Assembly (NCBI RefSeq): GCF_004000845.1
Contig: NZ_BIMA01000039.1
Location: 1 to 58,376, forward strand
Direction of reading: 5' to 3'
DNA from: Paenibacillus koleovorans NBRC 103111
Lineage (GTDB): Bacteria; Bacillota; Bacilli; Paenibacillales; NBRC-103111
DNA: 58,376 bases
In this document: positions 8,282-17,341 of the stretch, piece by piece
How the letters are laid out: each line of letters starts with the position of its first letter
Position numbering within the stretch: the stretch's first letter is position 1
Position numbers and translations under genes: made by a program
Notes under the pieces: model-generated
Databases searched by the model: none
What the model was told of the DNA's origin: nothing
What the model saw: the letters and a program-made list of their open reading frames with translations, nothing else

Positions 8282-8324
8282 GCCGGTGATGAGGGAATTT
8301 GCCTCTGTCTTCCGGCGTTTTTTT
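8282..8324 (+). terminator. intrinsic terminator of the pspA operon
   Basis: GCCGG (8282-8286) pairs with CCGGC (8312-8316) and an inner GAGG pairs with CCTC; seven T residues follow. It marks the end of the zinc-ribbon transcript. Confidence 0.85.
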
Positions 8325-8616
8325 GTGTTGGCTGGAAATGGCTGCCGGATGGGGATGTTTTCGCTGGAGCGGGGGAACGTTATAGGAAGTCGCCGATTGG
8401 CTGGCAATCCAGAACAGAACATAGGTGAACTTCATGCGCACAAAAGACCGACCTGCCGCTCGCTCGCGATGGGGCACACTTGGGCAGCGTCCGGAGGAGG
8501 ACGGCGGGTACTTTCAGAACCGCGACCGTTCGGACGACCGTGATGGCGATAGGCAGACAGCCGATTGGAAGGATGAAGGCCGGAAGGAGCCCGCCAAGCA
8601 GGGAAAGGGTGCTCGA

Positions 8617-9816
8617 TTGAACAGGCAAGCGTGGCTGCTGCTGCTCGTCAACGGCTTGTTCGCGGCGGCCAATGCATTGTCCGGCACTTTTGTGAACGTT
8701 TATTTGTGGAAAGTGAAAAACGATTTTGCGATGATCGGCTGGTTCGCCTTCTCTCATCAGATCACGATGGCGTTTACGTTTTGGCTGGCGGGCAAATGGG
8801 TCAAGGAAGGCAATAAGATGAACGCCCTGCGGCTGGGTGTCGTCAGCTCGGCGTTGTTTTATTTGTTCGTGCTGTTCCTGGAGCGGGCGGCGGCGGATTG
8901 GATCGTAGCGCTCGGCATCGTGCAGGGGCTTGCTTCGGGTTTTTTCTGGTTGGCCTTCAACGTCGTATATTTCGAAATCACCGACCCGGACAACCGCGAT
9001 CGATTCAACGGCTGGGCGGGGCTGCTCGGCTCCGGTGCCGGGATGATCGCGCCTTGGGTGTCGGGCTTCGTCATCTCGCAGCTGCCGGGGAATGCCGGCT
9101 ATCGCTGGATTTTCGGAGTCTCATTGGCCGTGTTCGTGCTTGGGGCGGTCGTTAGTTTTTTCCTGAAAAAGCGCAAGGTGGAAGGGACCTATGATTGGCT
9201 GCTCGGCTTCCGCACGCTCCGAGTGAGGGGTCCGTGGAGGCCAGTATTCGCGGCTCTGGTTGCCCAAGGCATGCGGGAAGGTGTGTTCGGTTTTATTATC
9301 GGGCTGCTTATTTACATTGCGACCCAGAATGAGATGCACATCGGCAATTTTTCGCTGATTACTTCCGCTTTGGCGCTTGTAAGCTTTTTCGTCGTCGGGC
9401 GATTTATCAAACCGGGATACCGCAAACGGGGCATGCTGGTCGGAGCCGCCGTGATGATAGGGGTGATTCTGCCCTTTTTCTGGAAATTGAATTACTCGAC
9501 TTTGCTTATTTTCGGGATCGGAACGGCCTTGTTCATTCCTCTGTATGTCATTCCCATGACCTCCTCCGTGTTTGACTTGATCGGCAAAGACGAAGAGAGC
9601 GCCAAACAAAGAGTCGAGTATGTCGTCATTCGCGAGCTCGGGCTGAACGTCGGACGGATGCTGGGGACCTTGACTTTCATCTTGGTCGTCACTTGGACGC
9701 ATTCTTCGCCGATGGCCATCAATTGGCTGCTGCTCGGCATCGGCAGTTCGCCTCTTTTGGCTTGGTGGTTTATGCGAGGTCGGCTTGCTCCGGTCCATAG
9801 GAAGGAAATCCGATAA
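8617..9816 (+). CDS. MFS transporter
   Basis: 399 residues from a TTG at 8617, placed 7 bases after GGGAAAGGG. About 11-12 hydrophobic helices are visible, with the MFS loop-2-like patterns WLAGKWVKEGNKM after helix 2 and FLKKRKVEG at the half-way point. The frame continues upstream to a GTG at 8425, but those 64 residues are Asp/Arg-rich, hydrophilic and without a ribosome site, so I consider the shorter start real. The substrate is unknown. The adjacent cysK is separately promoted, so there is no metabolic hint. Confidence 0.88.
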   Translation: MNRQAWLLLLVNGLFAAANALSGTFVNVYLWKVKNDFAMIGWFAFSHQITMAFTFWLAGKWVKEGNKMNALRLGVVSSALFYLFVLFLERAAADWIVALGIVQGLASGFFWLAFNVVYFEITDPDNRDRFNGWAGLLGSGAGMIAPWVSGFVISQLPGNAGYRWIFGVSLAVFVLGAVVSFFLKKRKVEGTYDWLLGFRTLRVRGPWRPVFAALVAQGMREGVFGFIIGLLIYIATQNEMHIGNFSLITSALALVSFFVVGRFIKPGYRKRGMLVGAAVMIGVILPFFWKLNYSTLLIFGIGTALFIPLYVIPMTSSVFDLIGKDEESAKQRVEYVVIRELGLNVGRMLGTLTFILVVTWTHSSPMAINWLLLGIGSSPLLAWWFMRGRLAPVHRKEIR

Positions 9817-9833
9817 CCATACTGGAGATTGTA

Positions 9834-9842
9834 TGGTATACT
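9834..9842 (+). promoter_or_regulatory. extended -10 promoter of cysK
   Basis: TGGTATACT is an extended -10 element (TGn-TATACT) 44 bases before the cysK ATG. No clear -35 is seen, which is usual for extended -10 promoters. Confidence 0.5.
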
Positions 9843-9885
9843 AAGGATACTTCTTAGGAATGGACGATGGAGGCGAGTGGGGAAT

Positions 9886-10809
9886 ATGAGTCGTAAACTG
9901 GTATCGAGCATTACCGAATTGATCGGGAATACGCCGGCAGTGAAGCTGAACCGGTTGACCGGACCGGAAGATGCGGAAGTGATTGTGAAGCTGGAATACT
10001 TCAATCCTAGCCGCAGCGTGAAAGACCGTGCGGCTTTTAATTTGATCGCGCAGGCGGAAGCCGACGGTTTGCTGGAGCCGGGCGCGACGATCATCGAGCC
10101 GACGAGCGGCAATACGGGCATCGGCCTGGCGATGAATGCGGCGGCCAAGGGTTATCGCGCCATTATGATCATGCCGGACAACTCGACCAAGGAGCGGATC
10201 AACATCCTGAAGGCGTACGGCGCGGAAGTCGTGCTGACGCCGGCGGCCGAGCGGATGCCGGGCGCAATCCGCAAGGCGGAGGAGCTGCGGGCGACGATTC
10301 CCGGCAGCTTCATCCCGCAGCAGTTCGAGAACCGCGCGAACCCGGACATTCACCGGCGGACGACCGCGCTCGAGATTCTCGAGCAGACGGAGGGCCGGCT
10401 TGACGTGTTCGTCGCGACCTCCGGCACAGGAGGGACGATCACCGGCACCGGCGAGGTGCTGCGCGAGCATCTGCCCGGCATCGAGATCCTCGTCGTCGAG
10501 CCGCAGGGGTCGCCGGTGCTATCCGGCGGGCAGCCCGGGCCGCACAAGCTCGTGGGCACGAGCCCGGGCTTCGTGCCGTCGATCTTGAACACGTCCGTGT
10601 ACGACCGGATCGTGCAGGTGGCCGACGACGACGCGCTGCGTACGACCGTGGACCTGGCGCGGCTCGAGGGTATCCTCGTCGGGCCTTCGGCCGGCGCCTC
10701 CGTGTGGGCCGGCTTGCAGGCGGCGCGCCGCATCGGCCCGGGCAAGCGGGTGCTCTGTATTGCGCCGGACACCGGCGAGCGGTATTTGAGCATGGGTGTG
10801 TTTGGATAA
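9886..10809 (+). CDS. cysK: cysteine synthase (O-acetylserine sulfhydrylase)
   Basis: 307 residues. PLP enzyme that makes cysteine from O-acetylserine and sulfide. It starts MSRKLVSSITELIGNTP, the standard CysK N-terminus, behind GATGGAGG. PLP Lys46 lies in PSRSVKDRAA, the substrate loop is TSGNTGIGLA, and the phosphate-binding loop is TSGTGGTITG. The frame extends 57 bases upstream without support. Strong GC bias (GCG/GAG codons) in the middle matches the neighbours. Confidence 0.95.
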   Translation: MSRKLVSSITELIGNTPAVKLNRLTGPEDAEVIVKLEYFNPSRSVKDRAAFNLIAQAEADGLLEPGATIIEPTSGNTGIGLAMNAAAKGYRAIMIMPDNSTKERINILKAYGAEVVLTPAAERMPGAIRKAEELRATIPGSFIPQQFENRANPDIHRRTTALEILEQTEGRLDVFVATSGTGGTITGTGEVLREHLPGIEILVVEPQGSPVLSGGQPGPHKLVGTSPGFVPSILNTSVYDRIVQVADDDALRTTVDLARLEGILVGPSAGASVWAGLQAARRIGPGKRVLCIAPDTGERYLSMGVFG

Positions 10810-10821
10810 CAAGGTTTTGGA

Positions 10822-10866
10822 GAGGGGCGGACCTGGGGGTAACCTGGGGTTCGCTCTTTTTTATTT
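10822..10866 (+). terminator. probable terminator of cysK
   Basis: An imperfect stem (AGAG...CGGACCT with AGGGTTCG...CTCT type pairing) is followed by six T residues and ATTT. The stem has bulges, so confidence is moderate. Confidence 0.5.
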
Positions 10867-11018
10867 GTATCGGAGTCGTCCCGCACGCATCGGCACCGCA
10901 TTTGTTGAGCTGAAAATAGTCGAGTAATAGCGAATATTTCAGTATTTTTTCAGAATGGTTCGATATGCTTAAGGTATTTGGGTCGAAAGACTCTTTTATC
11001 ATGGGAGGAGAATGGTGG

Positions 11019-14000
11019 ATGCAGGGGCAACTTTATGCGAGGCCCGCTTTAGCAAGGTTATTGGTATTTGTGTTACTACTGACGGGGGTAATGCCGTTGC
11101 TGTCGGCCAATCCCGCCAACGCGGATCCGGCTTTCAACGTGGATTCCTTCGGCCCTGCGCCTGCATCTGTCGGGGTATCGGTATACGGCGATTTGACAAT
11201 TACGTTCGAGGAGCCGGTAACAGTAGTTTCGGGGAAGTTGATCAAGATCAAGTATGCGGCCGACGACATCACAGCGGAGACGATTAATACGAACAGCGGC
11301 GCGTTAACGGCATCGGGGTCGACAGTTACGATCAACCCGGTCTATGACCTTTTATACAACACGGCCTACTACATAGAGATCGCTTCGGGTGCCTTTAAAA
11401 ATGCAAATGGCGATATGTACGGCGGCATTGCGGATAAAATAACGTGGACGTTTACCACGGAATCGCGCTCTGAAGTGACCGCAATTGACTCGCTTTCCTT
11501 GAAATCGTATATAAACAATTCTGCCGTCTCCACTATTCACTTGGTTGAAGGACGCATCTACGACTTTCCGGGAGGCACTATCTCGCGCAGCTTGCAAATC
11601 ATCGGGCATGGCGCTGTAATTCGGGCCGGGGCCGGGGTTACGGATACGGTCGTCGGCGCGGACGGTGTCGTTGTAACCTACATGGGCATCAATTACGCAG
11701 GTGTACAAACCTTCATTCGAGTTGAAGGCACGGGGAGTCATTTGAAACTTAAAGATGTAACCCTGCAAAATGGGAGCAACAGCATCCACACCGTAATCAA
11801 CGTGAAAACCGGCGGTTCTCTGACAATGGATAACACGACGCTACTTGATTTTCACAATAACCCTGTACCGGGCGACAACCTTAGTTTAGGGGTTCATGCC
11901 GAACCCGGCGCTGTTTCTACCACAATCAAAAATTCCAAGTTCGACAGCAGCAACGCTTTCCGCAACGCGATTGCTATTCGCAGCGGAGCGCTTGAAATTA
12001 CGAACAATTCGTTTGAAGGAACCGATTACCCGCAACGTCTGCGTCAGTCCGACGGCTACGAGTATGCCATGTACATTTATGGAGGAGCAGGCAGCATTAC
12101 CAATAACAAGATTACAGGTTACGACAGCACGACTCAGCTTGGTTATGTAAGTTCTGCTATTTCTGTTATCGGCTTCTATAGTACCAACCTCTCCATTTCC
12201 GGCAATTTGCTTCTGTACAATGATTCTGGAGTCGATATCACGCAATCATGGGACGGGGTTACGACTAACACGACGATGATTGTCAACGGTCAGAGTCTCG
12301 TTTCAAGTGACGATGCCTACCTCATCGGCGAGCAGTTGAGAGAATCGAATTCGCAAGACAACGTATCCATTTCCTTGGATCAGGGAGATACGACCCTTGT
12401 GACTTCGCCTGCCAACAAACAGTACTATACCGTAGTCGGCGGTTATCGATCGCCCGCTCTGACAGTATCGGATGTGACATACAGCAGCGCCAAGCTGAGC
12501 TTTCCGAGCGGATTGATCGACATCTTGAATGCCGCTACTTCAATTTCCTTGGAACAAAAAGTAGATTATGCAGCAGCTTGGACAGCTTTGCCGCAAACCT
12601 GGACAGGGGTGCCAACGAGCATAGACGTCTCGTTTGATCCAGGCCATATGTATCAATTCCGGGCAAAGCTTACACACGTGACCGATCTTTCGCCTCCGGA
12701 CGCGATAACATACTCCAATTCCGTAGAGGTGAAAAGCCCAGGGACCTCAACACTTGTGGCTACACCATCGGGCGATGGAGCGGTGACATTGTCCTGGACG
12801 CCGGTCGAACGGGCAACAGGCTATAAAGTGTACCAATCCGTCACCTCCGGTGTGTACGGCTCGCTGATCGATACGGTGGCCGGATCGGTCTATGGCAAGA
12901 ACGTAACCGGACTGACGAATGGAACGCTGTACTACTTCGTGATAGTAGGCCAGATTGACACGGTGGATGGGGCGTACTCGAACCAGGCATCGGCTACACC
13001 GTTGACGGTGCCAGGTGTACCTACGGGTGTTTCCGCTACAGCAGGTGACGGGTATGCATCTGTGTCCTTCACGGCGCCTGCATCAACAGGCGGTACTCCG
13101 GTCACCGGTTACACCGTAACTGTGTCGCCCGGAGGCCGTACCGTGAGCGGAACGTCGAGCCCAATCCGGGTCGACGGGCTGAGCAACGGCACGAGCTACA
13201 CTTTCACAGTTGCAGCGGTCAATGGACAAGGCAGCAGCACAGCTTCGGCTCCGTCCAACTCGGTAACGCCTTCGGCGCCACCGTCACCGTCACCGCCGTC
13301 GCCGCCGCAGACTCCGGTTACGAATCCGGATACCGGTGTAGTCGTGTTAGTGAACGGCAAAGAAGAAAACGCAGGCACCGCCAAAACCGAAAAAGTCGGC
13401 AACCAAACCGTGACCACGATTACAGTCGATCCCAAGAAGCTGGAGGAACGGCTCGCCACCGAAGGGACAGGTGCCGTGCTTACGATCCCGGTCAATTTGA
13501 ACTCGGATGTAATAGCCGGCGAATTGACGGGCGCGATGGTGAAGAGCATGGAAGAGAAGGAAGCCATCGTCGAGATCAAGACGGAGCAAGCTTCCTATCG
13601 CCTGCCTGCGGACCAGATCAACATTTCGGCCATTACCGGCCAGCTCGGATCGAATGTCAACCTGCAAGATATCAAGATTCGCATTGAAATCACCCAATCG
13701 GACGAGTCGTCCGTTAAGGCTGCAGAAGAGTCCGCCGACAAAATGGGCTTCGAGCTCGTGGCAGCGCCTGTCATTTTCCATATCACCGCTACCTACGGGA
13801 ACAAAGAGGTCGAAGTCGACCGCTTCAACGCCTACGTAGAGCGCACGATTACGTTGCCGGCTCAAGTGGATCCCAATAAGATCACGACGGGCATTACGGG
13901 TGATGGGGCAGGCAACTTCTGGCATGTTCCGACGAAAGTATTTATGGAAAAGGATCGCTACCAAGCAATAATAAACAGCTTGTCCAACAGTGCCTACTCG

Positions 14001-14582
14001 GTCATCTGGAATCCGAAGCAGTTCCCGGATGCAGCCGGGCATTGGGCGAAGGAAGCGATCAACGACATGGGCTCTCGGTTGGTGGTTGAGGGCAAGAGTG
14101 ACAGCGAGTTCGCGCCTGATCTATCGGTTACGCGTGCTGAATTTGCCGCCATTCTGGTCAGAGGGCTCGGCCTGAAGCCGATGAAGGGCAGCGCGCCGTT
14201 CAGCGATGTGAAGACGACCGACTGGTACCACGATGCGTTGCTGACCGCCCGCACTTATGGCTTGTTGGACGGGTTCGAGGACGGCACGTATCGCCCGACC
14301 GCGTCCATCACACGCGAGCAGGCAATGGTCATCCTGACCCGTGCGATGGGACTGACCGGACTCAGCAAGAAGCTTCCGGCGCTCGGCGCACAAGACGGAC
14401 TAAGCGGCTTCCAAGACGCGGTTCTCATATCGGCTTGGGCGAAGGGCAGCGTCGTCGACAGCTTGCGAAGCGGTTTAACCAATGGGCGTGCCGCCAATGA
14501 GCTGGCACCGCTGGCGTCGATTACGCGTGCGGAAACCGCAGTGCTCGTACAGCGTCTGCTTCGTTTGTCGGAGCTTATCTAA
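11019..14582 (+). CDS. large surface protein: Ig-like, beta-helix, two FN3, three SLH domains
   Basis: 1187 residues. The start is ATG 11019, with GGGAGGAGAA seven bases upstream; the frame runs 54 bases further without support. It has a signal peptide with a hydrophobic core (LLVFVLLLTGVMPLLSA). About 36-147: bacterial Ig-like/SbsA-type domain ending in TWTFTT. About 160-450: repetitive right-handed beta-helix segment with many Asn, Ser and Thr turns, as in pectate-lyase-like folds. About 575-750: two fibronectin III domains. Then a Ser/Pro linker (PSAPPSPSPPSPP) and a beta-rich domain. SLH repeats start near 1001, 1060 and 1130. SLH domains hold proteins to pyruvylated wall polymer. No catalytic residues can be assigned; it could be a polysaccharide-binding protein or a lyase. 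Confidence 0.93.
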   Translation: MQGQLYARPALARLLVFVLLLTGVMPLLSANPANADPAFNVDSFGPAPASVGVSVYGDLTITFEEPVTVVSGKLIKIKYAADDITAETINTNSGALTASGSTVTINPVYDLLYNTAYYIEIASGAFKNANGDMYGGIADKITWTFTTESRSEVTAIDSLSLKSYINNSAVSTIHLVEGRIYDFPGGTISRSLQIIGHGAVIRAGAGVTDTVVGADGVVVTYMGINYAGVQTFIRVEGTGSHLKLKDVTLQNGSNSIHTVINVKTGGSLTMDNTTLLDFHNNPVPGDNLSLGVHAEPGAVSTTIKNSKFDSSNAFRNAIAIRSGALEITNNSFEGTDYPQRLRQSDGYEYAMYIYGGAGSITNNKITGYDSTTQLGYVSSAISVIGFYSTNLSISGNLLLYNDSGVDITQSWDGVTTNTTMIVNGQSLVSSDDAYLIGEQLRESNSQDNVSISLDQGDTTLVTSPANKQYYTVVGGYRSPALTVSDVTYSSAKLSFPSGLIDILNAATSISLEQKVDYAAAWTALPQTWTGVPTSIDVSFDPGHMYQFRAKLTHVTDLSPPDAITYSNSVEVKSPGTSTLVATPSGDGAVTLSWTPVERATGYKVYQSVTSGVYGSLIDTVAGSVYGKNVTGLTNGTLYYFVIVGQIDTVDGAYSNQASATPLTVPGVPTGVSATAGDGYASVSFTAPASTGGTPVTGYTVTVSPGGRTVSGTSSPIRVDGLSNGTSYTFTVAAVNGQGSSTASAPSNSVTPSAPPSPSPPSPPQTPVTNPDTGVVVLVNGKEENAGTAKTEKVGNQTVTTITVDPKKLEERLATEGTGAVLTIPVNLNSDVIAGELTGAMVKSMEEKEAIVEIKTEQASYRLPADQINISAITGQLGSNVNLQDIKIRIEITQSDESSVKAAEESADKMGFELVAAPVIFHITATYGNKEVEVDRFNAYVERTITLPAQVDPNKITTGITGDGAGNFWHVPTKVFMEKDRYQAIINSLSNSAYSVIWNPKQFPDAAGHWAKEAINDMGSRLVVEGKSDSEFAPDLSVTRAEFAAILVRGLGLKPMKGSAPFSDVKTTDWYHDALLTARTYGLLDGFEDGTYRPTASITREQAMVILTRAMGLTGLSKKLPALGAQDGLSGFQDAVLISAWAKGSVVDSLRSGLTNGRAANELAPLASITRAETAVLVQRLLRLSELI

Positions 14583-14592
14583 TAGCTGCAAT

Positions 14593-14632
14593 AAAAGGCA
14601 TCGTCGGGCTTCCGCCCTGCGATGCCTTTCTT
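14593..14632 (+). terminator. strong intrinsic terminator of the SLH protein gene
   Basis: AAAGGCATCG pairs perfectly with CGATGCCTTT, with an inner GGGC/GCCC stem, followed by TCTT. The A-run on the other side makes it potentially bidirectional. Confidence 0.8.
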
Positions 14633-14679
14633 ATGGTTCCCCCTTTCTAAGGACGGAGACAACGGCCTCCATTGTGCTG

Positions 14680-14870
14680 GAGTCCGACTTTTCCTGACTA
14701 CGGGAGGCACCCGCTAAATATAGGGGGTGCTCCAGTCCGAGTTTACCCGCTTACAGAGGATTTTTTACGCACCTCTCACAAAACCCCCCGCTCCAATTCG
14801 GCAAACTCGGACTGGGGGGCCTAATCTGTCTAGGAGCGGCCTTGCAGTCCGACTTTTTCGGACTGCATCC
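14680..14870. repeat. palindromic GTCGGACT-family repeats
   Basis: CCAGTCCGAGTTT at 14732-14744 has a perfect inverted partner at 14803-14815. GCAGTCCGA (14844-14852) and TCGGACTGC (14858-14866) form a 9-bp hairpin over CTTTT. A further TCCGACTTTTCC lies at 14691-14702. The same core words occur at 37.9-38.3 kb and at the end of the window. No coding frame is credible between 14583 and 15070. Confidence 0.75.
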
Positions 14871-15070
14871 AGCGAGCGGTTACTTGGCGTTCGTGGGGGA
14901 GGGGCAGGTTGACAAGGAATCCGCCTTCAGGGCGACAGATTGGTGGAAACTGGGCCAGAGAACGAAAGTGGGCTACTAACAAACAAAAGTTTTCTAAATT
15001 GCGGGTCGGAATTGTTATAGTTGTCGTAGTAGTCGGAAAATAGTTGGGTTGGTCTCCACTTCCCTGGCAC

Positions 15071-15730
15071 TTACCGAGGCACCCGAACATCCAGCACAGC
15101 AAAAAGCTGTTCGTCCAGCATGACGCGGAATGTCCAGCCCCCTTCGACCGGAACGAGAAAAGAGGTAGACACCCGAGTGAAGTCATCGTAGGCTTGCCCG
15201 ACTTGGGCGAGCTCGACCTCCGGAAGCTCCATGTAAGTCAATCCGCTGGCTGTATGCACGGCTTCGATGCGAACGCGCTTCGTCTTCGCTTCGTCGAACG
15301 GGATGTATAAGTTCCACCAGCAGCCTGCCGCTTCGCCTGCATGATAATCACCGCCGGGAAATGCCTCGGCTACTTTGCGCCCCCCTTGCTCGTAAACGAT
15401 CGGAGCAAGCTGCACGCCAGCTGGAGAACGGTCCACAGCGGAAGGAGGCCCTGATAGCTGGAGAACGGCGGCGACCGCAGCTGCCACTATGAGCAGCCCC
15501 GCCATGGCATAACCTGCCGCAGCTGTACGAATCATCCGCCAACCCGGTGGCCATATCATGCTCTTGCCGCCTTTGCCGACGCCTCTGCTTTCTGCTGAAA
15601 CACGAGCGACAACCAGCTCCTGAAGCCGCTTGTTCATGCCTCCCGCCGCTCCGCCCGGCTGCTCCCGCAGCTCCTTGTACCAGGCAGGCACTCCAGCCTC
15701 TCTGCTTCCTTCTGTGTCTGACGATTTCAT
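15071..15730 (-). CDS. membrane-anchored partner of ECF sigma factor (putative anti-sigma)
   Basis: 219 residues. A soluble N-terminal part of about 70 residues precedes one transmembrane helix (about 71-93, AGYAMAGLLIVAAAVAAVL) and an extracytoplasmic beta-rich domain. The start overlaps the stop of the ECF sigma gene by four bases (ATGA), so the two are translationally coupled. This arrangement is the classical sigma/anti-sigma pair. I see no HxxxCxxC zinc motif of ZAS-type anti-sigma factors, so the assignment rests on context and topology. An alternative is a sigma-regulated membrane protein. Confidence 0.7.
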   Translation of the reverse strand: MKSSDTEGSREAGVPAWYKELREQPGGAAGGMNKRLQELVVARVSAESRGVGKGGKSMIWPPGWRMIRTAAAGYAMAGLLIVAAAVAAVLQLSGPPSAVDRSPAGVQLAPIVYEQGGRKVAEAFPGGDYHAGEAAGCWWNLYIPFDEAKTKRVRIEAVHTASGLTYMELPEVELAQVGQAYDDFTRVSTSFLVPVEGGWTFRVMLDEQLFAVLDVRVPR

Positions 15731-16281
15731 GACCGCATTCCCTCCTCGTCGTCCGTAGCTGTGTTTGCTTTGAGCTTAGCCCGCGCTCTATGAATGCGGG
15801 ATTTGACAGTCCCTTCGGAAATGCCCAGCAGCTGGGCGATTTCCCGGTACGACAGCTGATAATGCGCCTCGAGCACAAGCGCCTCTCGCAGCTTGGGCGA
15901 CAGAGCCATGACGCTCGCCCAAACCTGCTGCAGCTCCATCCGCTGCAGAGCTTCGTCCTCCGCCGACCGATGCCGCTCCTTGCTCGCGATCCAAGCGTGC
16001 AAGACGGTTCTCCGGAAAAAGGAGGCGCGCCTGAAGTTGAAGCAAGCGTTGCGAGTGATGCGCAGAAGCCAGGTACGGACGCTGGAGTCTCCTCGGAAAC
16101 CGGCGAGATTCCGGTAGGCGCTCAGGAACACATCCTGGGACAAATCATCCGCCGCCTCCCGTTGCCCGGTCAACACATATGCATAGCTCCACACCTCGTT
16201 GCCGTACGTCTGCATCAGGTCGCGAAGCAAAGTGCCGGGGTCGTCCGTATGCGTCAGCCCGCGCAAATAATGCTCCTCCAT
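15727..16281 (-). CDS. ECF-type RNA polymerase sigma factor
   Basis: 184 residues. Region 2 includes YAYVLTGQREAADDLSQDVF (core binding and -10 recognition). Region 4 includes the helix-turn-helix YREIAQLLGISEGTVKSRIHRAR. The linker carries a Lys/Arg/His/Glu segment (SKERHRSAEDEALQ). RBS AAGGTGAGGTG lies before ATG 16281. It forms a two-gene operon with the membrane partner downstream. The group cannot be fixed from sequence alone, and no perfect GGAAC/CGT-type autoregulatory promoter was found upstream. Confidence 0.93.
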   Translation of the reverse strand: MEEHYLRGLTHTDDPGTLLRDLMQTYGNEVWSYAYVLTGQREAADDLSQDVFLSAYRNLAGFRGDSSVRTWLLRITRNACFNFRRASFFRRTVLHAWIASKERHRSAEDEALQRMELQQVWASVMALSPKLREALVLEAHYQLSYREIAQLLGISEGTVKSRIHRARAKLKANTATDDEEGMRS

Positions 16282-16317
16282 CGAATCACCTCACCTTAAT
16301 AGAACCGCAAGCAGCAA

Positions 16318-16357
16318 AAAAGTTCCCTTCCAATAAAAAGAAAGGAACTTTACACAG
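16318..16357 (-). terminator. terminator of the methyltransferase gene
   Basis: On the minus strand AAAGTTCC pairs with GGAACTTT (with an extra CTTTC/GGAAG helix) and is followed by more T residues. It separates the methyltransferase from the sigma factor operon. Confidence 0.75.
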
Positions 16358-16363
16358 ATCACC

Positions 16364-17155
16364 TTACAATTTGCGTGCCGCCAGGGTGAATGTCTTCGGA
16401 ATGCCTTTGTCGAACAAGTCGGAGGAGGCGTTCGCTTCTTCGTCCAGCCGTTCCAGGAACAACCCGGCGGACGCCACCCCGGTCACGATCTCGCCAAGCG
16501 TCCACTTGCGGAGCTTGACCTTGTGCATGGTCGCGGAATCGAGCCCCGGGACGAACTTCGAATAGGCGACATCGGTCTCCTCGATGGACGTGTCGAAATA
16601 GTCGCCGGTCACCTTATGCTTGCGAATGTTGGCCGTCGTTCCGCGGGAGGTGATCAGCTTGGTCGAGACGGGGTGAAAATCTTGCAGAATAAACCGTCCG
16701 CCGGGGTGCAGCAGCCGATTTACGATCCGCATCAGAGGCTCCAGCTCGAGAAAATAGTGAAGGATGCCGAATTCCATCAGCACGAGGTCATAGTCCCCGG
16801 TCAGCTCTTCGTCCGGCAGCTCCAGCACGTCCGCGACCACATAGCGGAGCGGGACCCCTGCTGCCGCGGCGAGCTCGCCGGCGTATTGCGCGTTCTCGTC
16901 GGAGAAATCGACGACTGTGACCGTCGCGCCGAGCAGCGCCATCGGGACCGCCTTGCCGCCGTGCGAGCCGAGCAGGTTCGCGACTTTCCGCCCGGCCAGC
17001 TCGCCGGTATAGGCGGCGAAGGAGCGGATGCGGGCGGCAGGATCGGCTTTCAGGCGAGCCGCAGCTTGCTCGGGCGTGCCGAATCGATGCACCCAAGCGT
17101 CGTAGGCGTGCTGGTTCCACGCCTTGGCATTGTGAAGATTCAATTCTTTTTGCAT
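16364..17155 (-). CDS. class I SAM-dependent methyltransferase
   Basis: 263 residues from ATG 17155 (MQKELNLHNAKAWNQHAYDAW), with AGGA six bases upstream; the frame extends 132 bases upstream with no ribosome site. Class I fold: motif I VANLLGSHGGKAVPMALLGA, acidic residue ending beta-2 (VVDFS), motif II/III VLMEFGILHYF, and post-III LLHPGGRFILQDFHP. The substrate is unknown; the family resembles small-molecule methyltransferases common in Paenibacillus. Confidence 0.88.
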   Translation of the reverse strand: MQKELNLHNAKAWNQHAYDAWVHRFGTPEQAAARLKADPAARIRSFAAYTGELAGRKVANLLGSHGGKAVPMALLGATVTVVDFSDENAQYAGELAAAAGVPLRYVVADVLELPDEELTGDYDLVLMEFGILHYFLELEPLMRIVNRLLHPGGRFILQDFHPVSTKLITSRGTTANIRKHKVTGDYFDTSIEETDVAYSKFVPGLDSATMHKVKLRKWTLGEIVTGVASAGLFLERLDEEANASSDLFDKGIPKTFTLAARKL

Positions 17156-17341
17156 AGAGCGTCCTGTTCCTTCGTTCACTTGGATTATTGTACCCAGTAT
17201 ATCCAACGAACAACCAAGTAGCAATCCATGCTTCCGTGAAGTTGTAAGAGAAGTAGGAAATGAGAAAGATGTTGTATTAAAATACATAATAGTGCATAAT
17301 TATAAGTGCAACGAATGAAACCGCTAATGAGGTGATACAAG

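Noticed and set aside
8425-8616. 64-residue hydrophilic N-terminal extension of the MFS transporter
   Set aside because: No ribosome site and Asp/Arg-biased composition; TTG 8617 has a good site and gives a normal-length protein. Not completely excluded.
16282-16330. ECF autoregulatory promoter before the sigma factor gene
   Set aside because: A GGAAC motif exists, but the spacing to a CGGTT box is only about 13-14 bases, and it is part of the upstream terminator stem.
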